Source: Sulfurimonadaceae bacterium (GTDB lineage: Bacteria; Campylobacterota; Campylobacteria; Campylobacterales; Sulfurimonadaceae). From it: a stretch of DNA of 5,189 nucleotides. The translations under genes were made by a program, and so were the position numbers. The stretch's first letter is position 1; each line of letters starts with the position of its first letter. Of this stretch, positions 1-5,189 are shown one piece after another. The DNA lies in contig JAPHSI010000087.1 of assembly GCA_026193155.1 (NCBI GenBank), positions 1 to 5,189 of the forward strand, read 5' to 3'. The notes beneath the pieces were generated by a model. The model made no database searches, was not told the origin of the DNA, and was given only the letters and a program-made list of their open reading frames with translations.

Positions 1-1
1 A

Positions 2-574
2 CTATATCTGAATAATTTCATCGGCACACCACTTGGCTAATTCTAAATCATGGGTTATTAGTAACATACCTATCTCATCTAAATTTTTTATAAGTTTACT
101 CATGACTTCTAGCTGTATAACATTATCAAGTGCACTTGTCGGCTCATCTAAAAGTAGGACTTCGGGTTCCATTAACATTGCACGCAATATAGATGCACGT
201 TGAAGCTGTCCACCAGAGAGTTCGTGGGGAAGTTTTAAAAGTAATTCATAATCAAGGTTTAATATCTCTATATATTCTTTTAAATCTTTTGTAGAAGCTA
301 CATCTTTAATTTGATTTAATAATGAATAACTAGGATGAAAAGAACTATACGGATCTTGAAATACTTCCGAAGGTGCAGCACAACTAACTTCACCGATCAA
401 GGGTTTTAAATTACCTAAAATCAGTTCAAAAAGTGTACTTTTGCCTGATCCACTTTGCCCAACTATAGCTTTTATCTGACCTTTTTTTAACGTAAAGGAA
501 AGATCTTTAAAAAGTAATTTCTCTCTTGTATAACCAAAAGATAAGTTCTTTACTTCAATAAGGTATTTCCCCAA
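2..574 (-). CDS. ABC transporter ATP-binding protein, peptide/nickel-type, compact
   Basis: This is a 190-residue cytoplasmic ATPase that would power import or export through a membrane permease. All nucleotide-binding motifs are visible: Walker A GQSGSGKST (39-47), Q-loop Q73 in VFQDP, signature LSGGQ (119-123), Walker B VLLLDEP (139-145), D-loop SALD (147-150) and switch His175. The QDPYSSFHP stretch after the Q-loop resembles the DppD/OppD/NikD-NikE group, where QDPxxSLNP is typical. The protein stops about ten residues after the H-loop helix, so it lacks the C-terminal extension of most members of that group; the TAG stop is at 2-4. The start is TTG (572-574), supported by a good AGGAG site and by no ATG or GTG just upstream. 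It lies 11 nt after dut, so the two are probably co-transcribed. No permease or binding protein is in the window, so the substrate cannot be assigned. The family call is firm and the peptide/nickel subgroup is moderate. Confidence 0.9.
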   Translation of the reverse strand: MGKYLIEVKNLSFGYTREKLLFKDLSFTLKKGQIKAIVGQSGSGKSTLFELILGNLKPLIGEVSCAAPSEVFQDPYSSFHPSYSLLNQIKDVASTKDLKEYIEILNLDYELLLKLPHELSGGQLQRASILRAMLMEPEVLLLDEPTSALDNVIQLEVMSKLIKNLDEIGMLLITHDLELAKWCADEIIQI

Positions 575-582
575 AGAATCAG

Positions 583-587
583 CTCCT
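583..587 (-). promoter_or_regulatory. Ribosome binding site for the ABC ATPase gene
   Basis: On the minus strand AGGAG sits 8 nt before the TTG codon at 572-574 and overlaps the dut stop codon (TAG, 586-588). It is the main support for the non-ATG start, and it suggests translational coupling to dut. Confidence 0.7.
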
Positions 588-1278
588 AACTCTTATTAAT
601 AGAAAGATATATTTTAGATAATTCTTTATAAAGGTCATCCGGTTTAATATCACTATTATCTTCCCAAATTCTTTTCATAATTACGTTATCTTCATCTCCG
701 TTCCAGACTTTTAAATATGAGCCGTCTTTGTATCCATGATCTTGACGAAATTGATTTAAAATATTTTTTCCTACATATAATCTGTATAATGTATTTAAAT
801 CTAACCCGCTCATAAGGACTAAATCAAAAAATTCTGAAATCAATAAATCTAAATCTAGTTCACTTTTTGAAAGTACTATAGACATTATACTTTCAACTTT
901 AGTTATTACTTCCTCTTGAGCGGCAAAAAGATCATGAGTAGTATCTACTTTTTTAAAGCTTGGCATATTTGAGATATTAATACCCAAATCTTCAACACCG
1001 CCACGCATATTGATAGCATAATTCTCAATCGCTAAAGAGATTATAAAATGCCATACGTCAACAACTTCTATTTGAAGATTATCCCAATCAGGCTGTGCAT
1101 CAATATTTTTCCAATGCTTCCATGAAAAGCTGTCTATCATCTCGGCACACTCCATATAAATGCACCTTTTCCAGTTAATAACTTTGCCGTTTTTAGTAAT
1201 ACCTTTAGTCCAGTTTTCACCGTTTGTGGAATCGTTTAGTTGATTCTGAAGCTGCAGCATTATTAATATCTTATCCAT
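586..1278 (-). CDS. dut: dUTPase, dimeric all-alpha (Campylobacter type)
   Basis: The 230-residue protein is predicted to hydrolyse dUTP to dUMP and pyrophosphate in the cytoplasm, keeping uracil out of DNA and supplying dUMP for thymidylate synthesis. It belongs to the all-alpha NTP pyrophosphatase (MazG-like, dUTPase_2) superfamily, not the trimeric beta-barrel Dut family. Visible family features are NDSTNGENW (15-23), WKRCIYMECAEMIDSFSWKHWK (36-57, with metal ligands E43 and E46), the second pair E71 and D74 in IEVVDVWHF, and the late block NQFRQDHGYKDGSY (175-188), which closes over substrate. These match remembered C. jejuni dUTPase landmarks at an offset of about three residues, and the length matches too. 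The ATG (1276-1278) is preceded by a weak AGAGAG site at 1288-1293. It is probably the first gene of a unit that continues into the ABC ATPase. Confidence 0.93.
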   Translation of the reverse strand: MDKILIMLQLQNQLNDSTNGENWTKGITKNGKVINWKRCIYMECAEMIDSFSWKHWKNIDAQPDWDNLQIEVVDVWHFIISLAIENYAINMRGGVEDLGINISNMPSFKKVDTTHDLFAAQEEVITKVESIMSIVLSKSELDLDLLISEFFDLVLMSGLDLNTLYRLYVGKNILNQFRQDHGYKDGSYLKVWNGDEDNVIMKRIWEDNSDIKPDDLYKELSKIYLSINKS

Positions 1279-1309
1279 AGTACAAATCTCTCTTTATTTT
1301 AGTAAAATA

Positions 1310-1315
1310 ATTGTA
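1310..1315 (-). promoter_or_regulatory. Candidate sigma-70 -10 box for dut
   Basis: The minus strand reads TACAAT here, inside an AT-rich tract with no obvious -35 box, as is common for Campylobacterota vegetative promoters. Transcription would start around 1303, giving a leader of about 25 nt that includes the weak AGAGAG site. The call rests on position and consensus only. Confidence 0.35.
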
Positions 1316-1321
1316 TCTAAA

Positions 1322-1327
1322 TATGAT
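1322..1327 (+). promoter_or_regulatory. Candidate sigma-70 -10 box for the small cysteine protein gene
   Basis: The plus strand reads TATGAT 12 nt before the ATG at 1340. A start site 6-7 nt downstream would leave only about six bases of leader, so the mRNA could be nearly leaderless. This fits the lack of any Shine-Dalgarno sequence before this ATG. It is weak evidence in a very AT-rich gap. Confidence 0.3.
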
Positions 1328-1339
1328 AAAATTTCGGTT

Positions 1340-1519
1340 ATGAAAAGAATTAACTGTAGAAGATGTATACACTATTTTGTAACTTGGCAAGCCGGCAAGC
1401 CTCATGGATGCAGGGCATATGGTTTTAAATCTGGGCAGATTCCGTCAATTGTAGTATTTCAGAGTTCTGGTAGTGACTGTATACAATTTGTTCAAAAAAA
1501 ACCTCCAAAGAGTTCTTAG
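1340..1519 (+). CDS. Small four-cysteine conserved-type protein (59 aa), function unknown
   Basis: This is the only likely plus-strand gene in the window. It runs from ATG 1340 to TAG 1517-1519 and begins MKRINCRRCIHYFVTW. It has four cysteines, C6, C9, C24 and C47, spaced C-x2-C-x14-C-x22-C, with His11 and His22 also present; this suggests a bound zinc or iron-sulfur centre. There is no signal peptide or membrane segment, and the tail is basic (VQKKPPKSS). The motifs HYFVTW, PHGCRAYGFKS, IPS-VV-SSG and a final C fit a small family I remember from Proteobacteria. Some members may carry an automatic 'uracil-DNA glycosylase' name, but this protein is far too short to be that enzyme. The stop overlaps the convergent yhbP-like gene by 4 nt, and the start is 61 bp from the divergent dut start. 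No Shine-Dalgarno site is visible. Real gene: likely; function: unknown. Confidence 0.78.
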   Translation: MKRINCRRCIHYFVTWQAGKPHGCRAYGFKSGQIPSIVVFQSSGSDCIQFVQKKPPKSS

Positions 1520-1929
1520 TCTCTCTCCCAAAAAAGTTTTTTTCCAAAACCCAAACGATTATCTGTAAATTTAAAATAATTCACTTTTATCTGCCACAGT
1601 TTAGGGCTCATGGCTATAGCGTAAGAAAAAGTTTTGAAATACAACTTTTCTAACTCACTATCTTCTAAAGCCTCAAACTCACCGCGAAACTGTAAACCTT
1701 GGATTTTACCAACTGTTTTAGTCTCAAGTACAACAGAACCAGCTACTTGTTTATTTTTTAAAATATGTTGAATATGTGTAGTATCTTCACTACTTGCGAC
1801 TATAAAAGTAGGACTCTTTTTTTTGTAAGCATAAAAAAGATTACATACACTAAGTTCATCACCAAAAGATGTAGCTAGACTTAAAACATGATGCTCATCT
1901 ATAAATGATTCTATTTTTTCTAAAGACAA
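1516..1929 (-). CDS. YhbP/UPF0306-family split-barrel protein (PNPOx-like, putative FMN binding)
   Basis: The 137-residue cytoplasmic protein resembles E. coli YhbP (UPF0306, about 147 residues) in the pyridoxamine 5'-phosphate oxidase-like FMN-binding split-barrel superfamily. The best landmarks are the N-terminal IESFIDEHHVLSLAT (6-20), the THIQ segment (51-54), GKIQGLQFRGE (74-84), and the C-terminal LWQIKVNYFKF followed by TDNRLGFGKKLFW (111-134), close to the remembered YhbP C-terminus. No substrate is known, and flavin binding is inferred from the superfamily. The start is TTG (1927-1929), directly after the TAA of the 76-residue gene and in the same frame. No Shine-Dalgarno site is visible, so initiation would depend on coupling. 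The TTG gives the family's usual N-terminus, and the next in-frame Met is at residue 107, too late to be the start. It is the last gene of the ovothiol cluster. Family call is confident; start is moderate. Confidence 0.85.
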   Translation of the reverse strand: MSLEKIESFIDEHHVLSLATSFGDELSVCNLFYAYKKKSPTFIVASSEDTTHIQHILKNKQVAGSVVLETKTVGKIQGLQFRGEFEALEDSELEKLYFKTFSYAIAMSPKLWQIKVNYFKFTDNRLGFGKKLFWERD

Positions 1930-2160
1930 TTAAATTACTTTAAAAAGATAAGATTCTAAACCTTCAGAAGCAGTTATATTTCTTTTTTCCAACATCATTT
2001 TTGCAGTTTCATCGCTAGCTAATGTATCGTAAATATCATATATACTAAACATATTGTAATAACTTTTTAAAAAGTCAAGAAGCATCATAAAGTTATCTTG
2101 TTCTATAGTGCTTGAAGCACGATATGCTTTGAACTCTTCCCAGTCAATATTTTGAACCAT
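1930..2160 (-). CDS. Unrecognised 76-residue acidic protein in the ovothiol cluster
   Basis: I do not recognise this protein. It is small and acidic (13 Asp/Glu against 7 Lys/Arg), has no Cys or His, and carries six Met including two MM pairs. Its sequence looks mainly helical and is rich in aromatics, for example DFLKSYYNMFSIYDIYDTL (29-47). There is no signal peptide or convincing membrane helix. The ATG (2158-2160) has a good AGGA site and overlaps the end of ovoB by 17 nt in another frame, so it is probably translated in coupling with ovoB. The TAA (1930-1932) abuts the TTG of the YhbP-like gene in the same frame. Without Cys, His or a visible cofactor motif, a binding, adaptor or regulatory role is more likely than catalysis, but that is inference. 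The good ribosome site and tight packing argue that it is a real gene. Confidence 0.7.
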   Translation of the reverse strand: MVQNIDWEEFKAYRASSTIEQDNFMMLLDFLKSYYNMFSIYDIYDTLASDETAKMMLEKRNITASEGLESYLFKVI

Positions 2161-3340
2161 TATTTTTCCTATTTTTCAGTGCAGATTCCAACTGCCTAAT
2201 AATCTTTGACATTTTATCAGAGTCAAGAGCAAAATTCAAGCGCATGAAGCCACTTCCTGCCTTGCCAAAACTAATTCCTGCATTTAACCCTAGCTTTGCT
2301 TCTTTGACAAAAAAATCTCTTAAATGTCTATCTCTTAAACCCATTCCTCTACAATCAAGCCAAGCGAGGTATGTAGCTTCTATAGGTATTATTTTTATAA
2401 GTTCTGGATATCTATCACATAGCTCTTTTAAAAGTGTATAGTTTCTATATAGATGTTCTTTTAAATCACTTAGCCACATATCCCCATTTTTGTAGGCTGC
2501 TTCAAATGCCTCATGGGATAATGAAGAACCCTCTGCAAAATGTACTTTTGAATGTGCTTTAGCAAATTGTTCTCTAAGATTCTCATTTGTAATTAGTACT
2601 GTGCTTATTGCAAACCCTGCCATATTAAATGTTTTTCCAACCCCAAAGGTACTTATTGTAATATCTCTGGCTTTATCACTGATAGATGCGAAAGGTATAT
2701 GTTTATTTGGAGTATATACTAAATCTGAGTGTATCTCATCTGAAAAAACAACTATATTATGTTTTAGACATAACTCTAAAAGTGACTCTAATTCTTCCTT
2801 TTTCCAAACTCGTCCTACCGGATTATGCGGTGAACATAACAAAAGCATCTTTGTTTTTTCATCTATTTGTGATTCTAAATCTTCTAAATCAAAAGTATAA
2901 ACACCATCCTCTTTTTGCTTTAGAGGATTTACTAAGACTTTTCTATCTAACTCTGTAACTGATTTAAAAAAAGGCGGATATACAGGGGTTTGAACTATAA
3001 TATTATCCCCTGCTTCACTAAAAGCCTCTATAGCTACACGCATAGAGGCAACAACAGAGTGGGAATAAAGCATATCACCTACTTCGTACTTAATTCCATG
3101 ATGTCTATAAAGCCAATCTATCTGGGCTTCAAATGCACTATCAGGCATCTCTTCATATCCAAACACTGGATGTTCAAGTCTTTTTTTTATAGCATCTATA
3201 ACAAAATCAGGTGTGTCAATATCCATATCTGCAACCCATACGGGTTCTACGTCTTCACTGCCAAATAGTTTTTCTCTTAGTTTATACTTCTCTGCGTTTG
3301 TATCTTCTCTATTTGCCGAAGTATCAAAACTATAGCTCAC
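2144..3340 (-). CDS. ovoB: PLP-dependent C-S lyase, probable 5-histidylcysteine sulfoxide lyase OvoB (MalY/PatB family)
   Basis: This 398-residue cytoplasmic enzyme has the full-length fold-type I PLP fold of the MalY/PatB C-S lyases. Visible elements are VWVADMD (34-40), the stacking Tyr121 in TPVYPPF, SPHNPVGRVW (170-179) with Asn173, Asp201 in SDEIHSD (pyridine nitrogen), Schiff-base Lys236 in GKTFNMAG, and the carboxylate-binding Arg367 in MRLNFA. Family members are usually named cystathionine beta-lyase or 'putative C-S lyase'. Here it directly follows ovoA, so the likely reaction is cleavage of 5-histidylcysteine sulfoxide to 5-thiohistidine, pyruvate and ammonia, the middle step of ovothiol synthesis. 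The start is GTG (3338-3340), overlapping the ovoA TGA as GTGA with GGAG six bases upstream, so translation is coupled. The residues before Lys236 (GVG) differ from the SPSK pattern I recall in PatB. Family is near certain; the ovothiol role rests on context. A general cystathionine or cysteine lyase is the alternative. Confidence 0.9.
   Translation of the reverse strand: MSYSFDTSANREDTNAEKYKLREKLFGSEDVEPVWVADMDIDTPDFVIDAIKKRLEHPVFGYEEMPDSAFEAQIDWLYRHHGIKYEVGDMLYSHSVVASMRVAIEAFSEAGDNIIVQTPVYPPFFKSVTELDRKVLVNPLKQKEDGVYTFDLEDLESQIDEKTKMLLLCSPHNPVGRVWKKEELESLLELCLKHNIVVFSDEIHSDLVYTPNKHIPFASISDKARDITISTFGVGKTFNMAGFAISTVLITNENLREQFAKAHSKVHFAEGSSLSHEAFEAAYKNGDMWLSDLKEHLYRNYTLLKELCDRYPELIKIIPIEATYLAWLDCRGMGLRDRHLRDFFVKEAKLGLNAGISFGKAGSGFMRLNFALDSDKMSKIIRQLESALKNRKNNGSKY
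2167..2170 (-). promoter_or_regulatory. Ribosome binding site for the 76-residue gene
   Basis: AGGA on the minus strand, 6 nt before the ATG at 2158-2160 and inside the 3' end of ovoB. It supports the chosen start and the reality of this small gene. Confidence 0.6.
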
Positions 3341-5189
3341 TTCTTTCTCCAGATGCTAGCCTGTGCTACAGTATGTTGAAACTTCCGGCTAGTCTCTTTT
3401 ATAACAAACTCTATATCTTTTACTTCTAAAAGTTCAAACTCGTCTTCTAAAATATCTTTTATACCATCAAGCGTGTAATGCTCTTTTCCTGAAGAGTCTT
3501 TAAATCCACCTAACCATAAATCTTTAGTAGTTGATTCTTCCTGCCAAGTATACGGTGAAGTCAACATTAAAACTCCACCTTTGTTTATACGCTGTTTTAT
3601 AGACTCTAAAAATAGTTTTGGATTATATAAACGATCAATCAAATTTTTAGCAATAACCAAATCATAGCCGGTAAAATTTGGCTTGATATTACATGCATCA
3701 CCTTGCCAAAAAGTGACTTTTTCTTCTGAGCCTTTATAGCCTAAATCTTCAAGGCTTACTTTTTTATGCTCATACAAGTCTCCTTCTGTTTTTGACTTCC
3801 AAGCTATATAACCCTCTTTTTTCAGCTTTGTACCCACGCCTACAAAACGAGCAGAAAAATCAATCCCCTCAACCTCATCAAAATACTTTGTCAATTCAAA
3901 ACTAGCCCTACCCGTTGCACAGCCTATATCGAGTGCTTTTTTAGATTTTGTCGTATATTTAATAACACTCTCCACACAAGATGTTGCAAAGTTTTTTACG
4001 CCAAAGTTTTCATCGCCGTATTGAAACTCACAATATTGCGAGACTAAATCATCACTCTCGTAAATATTTTCTTTTTTTGCGTCATCCATTTGAGTCTCCA
4101 CGTATCTAAAACCTGCATGTTGGTAAAAGTGCCTTCTAAAAGCGTAACGTGATTTTTTCATTATCATGTTTCCGCTGCTGGCCCAAGAAGAACCTAAAAT
4201 AAGCGCATGTTTTTCATCGTAAGTAGGTGTTGTAAAGTCATCATATGCCTTATGCACTTCAAAGCCTTCAAACGGCCTTATCGGTGTACGTGAATGTTGC
4301 CATACATTCCCCACTACATCGTAGATGCTATCATTATTGAATTTAAATTCATTTATGCTTACAGATACACTGCTTGAGACTCCAAAGTTATGATTGGCTT
4401 TTAACTCGCTCTGTATATCATCTACACTCGTATACTGGCATAAAGCTTCATATTCGGCTTCACTCGGCAGTGTAAATTTCACTCCCTCTTTTTGAGACTT
4501 GTATCTACAAAATGCCATGGCTTCCAAGTTGTTTACCTCAACAGGCCAAGAAAGTGGCATCTTTATCTTTTTTGTAAGAGTGCGGAAACTAAAACCTTCT
4601 TCCTCTTTTATCCAAAACGGCGGATGTTTTGCACCAGTTATCTTTAAAAATTTTTTACCCTCATCACACCAGTACTCATCCTTTTCATAACCACCCTCTT
4701 GTACAAACTCCATATATTCATGGTTTGAGACTAAATATTTAGATGCTTTAAACTCATCTACATCTTCACTGCACTTACCGTATTCATTATCCCAGCCATA
4801 ATATTTATCATCTCTGTCTTTTCCAAGATTAATACTTGTTTGTGGAATACTTACAAGAGAGTTTTCTACTATATCTTGACACTCTTTACATATTTTAAAA
4901 TCATCTACATCTCTAATAAACTCTAAAGGCATCTGACGATGCAATACGCTTGATGTCTCTATATGGATGCGTTCATGCTCAATTGCCATAAGTATTATCC
5001 ACATATCACTATCCCAAGTAATAGGAAGCTTAAAATCCATTTCACGGATTAGTTTATCAACTAATTCCCTTACTTTACTTCTATACTCTTTTACCTCTGA
5101 TACTTCTGGCCATTTATATCTGGCTTCATCCATATCATCCCATTCCATCTCATCTACGCCTACGGCAAATATAGACTCAAAATCAGGAT
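3337..5189 (-). CDS. ovoA: 5-histidylcysteine sulfoxide synthase / methyltransferase OvoA (5' end cut by window edge)
   Basis: The frame stays open to the right edge. The 13 codons upstream of the Met at 5148, reading PDFESIFAVGVDE, continue the conserved OvoA pattern, so that Met is internal. About 616 residues are present of roughly 700 usual. Numbering from the Met at 5148, a DinB-like iron-binding segment carries HERIHIE (58-64), the HX3HXE motif giving two His ligands; the third lies in the missing N-terminus. A sulfatase-modifying-factor (FGE-like) domain follows (about 95-350), with NVWQHSRTPIRPFEGF (281-296), GSSWASSGN (319-327) and RRHFYQHAGFRYV (338-350). The C-terminus is a SAM methyltransferase (about 380-603) with motif I ALDIGCATGR (405-414), acidic Asp430 and GDACNI (483-488). 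The iron core joins Cys to His C5 using O2; the methyltransferase methylates 5-thiohistidine. EgtB lacks this methyltransferase fusion, which favours OvoA. It is coupled to ovoB by GTGA. Confidence 0.95.
   Translation of the reverse strand, partial: PDFESIFAVGVDEMEWDDMDEARYKWPEVSEVKEYRSKVRELVDKLIREMDFKLPITWDSDMWIILMAIEHERIHIETSSVLHRQMPLEFIRDVDDFKICKECQDIVENSLVSIPQTSINLGKDRDDKYYGWDNEYGKCSEDVDEFKASKYLVSNHEYMEFVQEGGYEKDEYWCDEGKKFLKITGAKHPPFWIKEEEGFSFRTLTKKIKMPLSWPVEVNNLEAMAFCRYKSQKEGVKFTLPSEAEYEALCQYTSVDDIQSELKANHNFGVSSSVSVSINEFKFNNDSIYDVVGNVWQHSRTPIRPFEGFEVHKAYDDFTTPTYDEKHALILGSSWASSGNMIMKKSRYAFRRHFYQHAGFRYVETQMDDAKKENIYESDDLVSQYCEFQYGDENFGVKNFATSCVESVIKYTTKSKKALDIGCATGRASFELTKYFDEVEGIDFSARFVGVGTKLKKEGYIAWKSKTEGDLYEHKKVSLEDLGYKGSEEKVTFWQGDACNIKPNFTGYDLVIAKNLIDRLYNPKLFLESIKQRINKGGVLMLTSPYTWQEESTTKDLWLGGFKDSSGKEHYTLDGIKDILEDEFELLEVKDIEFVIKETSRKFQHTVAQASIWRKK
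3347..3350 (-). promoter_or_regulatory. Ribosome binding site for ovoB
   Basis: GGAG on the minus strand, inside the last codons of ovoA and 6 nt before the GTG at 3338-3340. It decides the non-ATG start and supports stop-start coupling through the GTGA overlap. Confidence 0.75.

Noticed and set aside
1386..1401. Perfect tandem repeat of the 8-mer GGCAAGCC
   Set aside because: It lies inside the small cysteine gene, and the spacing between the TW and PHGC motifs seems normal for the family as I remember it. Two copies of 8 bp are too little to call a repeat element.
1525..1550. Possible intrinsic terminator (A-run, G, T-run) at the end of the YhbP-like gene
   Set aside because: The A6-G-T7 stretch has no GC stem or workable loop, and it lies within coding sequence for the conserved C-terminal GFGKKLFW.
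2244..3429. Several plus-strand open frames (72-99 codons) opposite ovoB
   Set aside because: They lie antisense to a full-length PLP enzyme with all key residues intact, and their translations show no recognisable motifs. They are shadows of the coding strand.
4499..4690. 63-codon plus-strand open frame opposite ovoA
   Set aside because: It is antisense to the conserved FGE-like domain and has no ribosome site or family features.
5146..5148. ATG as the true start of ovoA
   Set aside because: The frame continues upstream to the window edge with OvoA-like residues (FESIFAVGVDE) and no stop, and the protein would be shorter than the family without it.
3337..5189. Ergothioneine-type sulfoxide synthase (EgtB) instead of OvoA
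   Set aside because: EgtB enzymes use trimethylhistidine and lack a C-terminal methyltransferase of this kind. The fused SAM domain and the FAVGVDEMEWDD segment are OvoA features.

Overview
The window is AT-rich, densely packed bacterial DNA. The dUTPase closely resembles the all-alpha enzyme of Campylobacter jejuni, and with the gene style this points to a Campylobacterota (Epsilonproteobacteria) genome, probably a free-living Sulfurimonas/Sulfuricurvum/Arcobacter-like organism. That placement is inferred from remembered protein similarity, not from a search. Almost everything lies on the minus strand, so transcription runs from high to low coordinates.

Region 1 (5189 down to 1516) is a tightly coupled four-gene cluster. 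It starts with ovoA, whose 5' end lies beyond the right edge. OvoA is the iron- and oxygen-dependent 5-histidylcysteine sulfoxide synthase, with a fused SAM methyltransferase domain. Next is a PLP-dependent C-S lyase of the MalY/PatB family, best read as OvoB, whose GTG start overlaps the ovoA stop (GTGA). Together they cover the ovothiol A pathway: Cys + His + O2 to the sulfoxide (OvoA core), cleavage to 5-thiohistidine (OvoB), and ring N-methylation (OvoA C-terminal domain). Two genes follow without a gap: an unrecognised 76-residue acidic protein overlapping ovoB by 17 nt, and a YhbP/UPF0306 flavin-type split-barrel protein. The last two share a reading frame and are separated by one TAA codon.

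Region 2 (1519 to 1279) holds one small plus-strand gene for a 59-residue four-cysteine protein. Its stop overlaps the stop of the YhbP gene (convergent, 4 nt). A 61-bp gap separates its start from the divergent dUTPase gene.

Region 3 (1278 down to 2) is a second minus-strand unit: dut (dimeric all-alpha dUTPase), then, 11 nt later, a compact ABC transporter ATPase of the peptide/nickel type. Any partner permease would be outside the window.

There are no RNA genes, insertion sequences, CRISPR arrays or clear intrinsic terminators. The most interesting point is the ovothiol operon and its two uncharacterised, apparently co-transcribed passengers.
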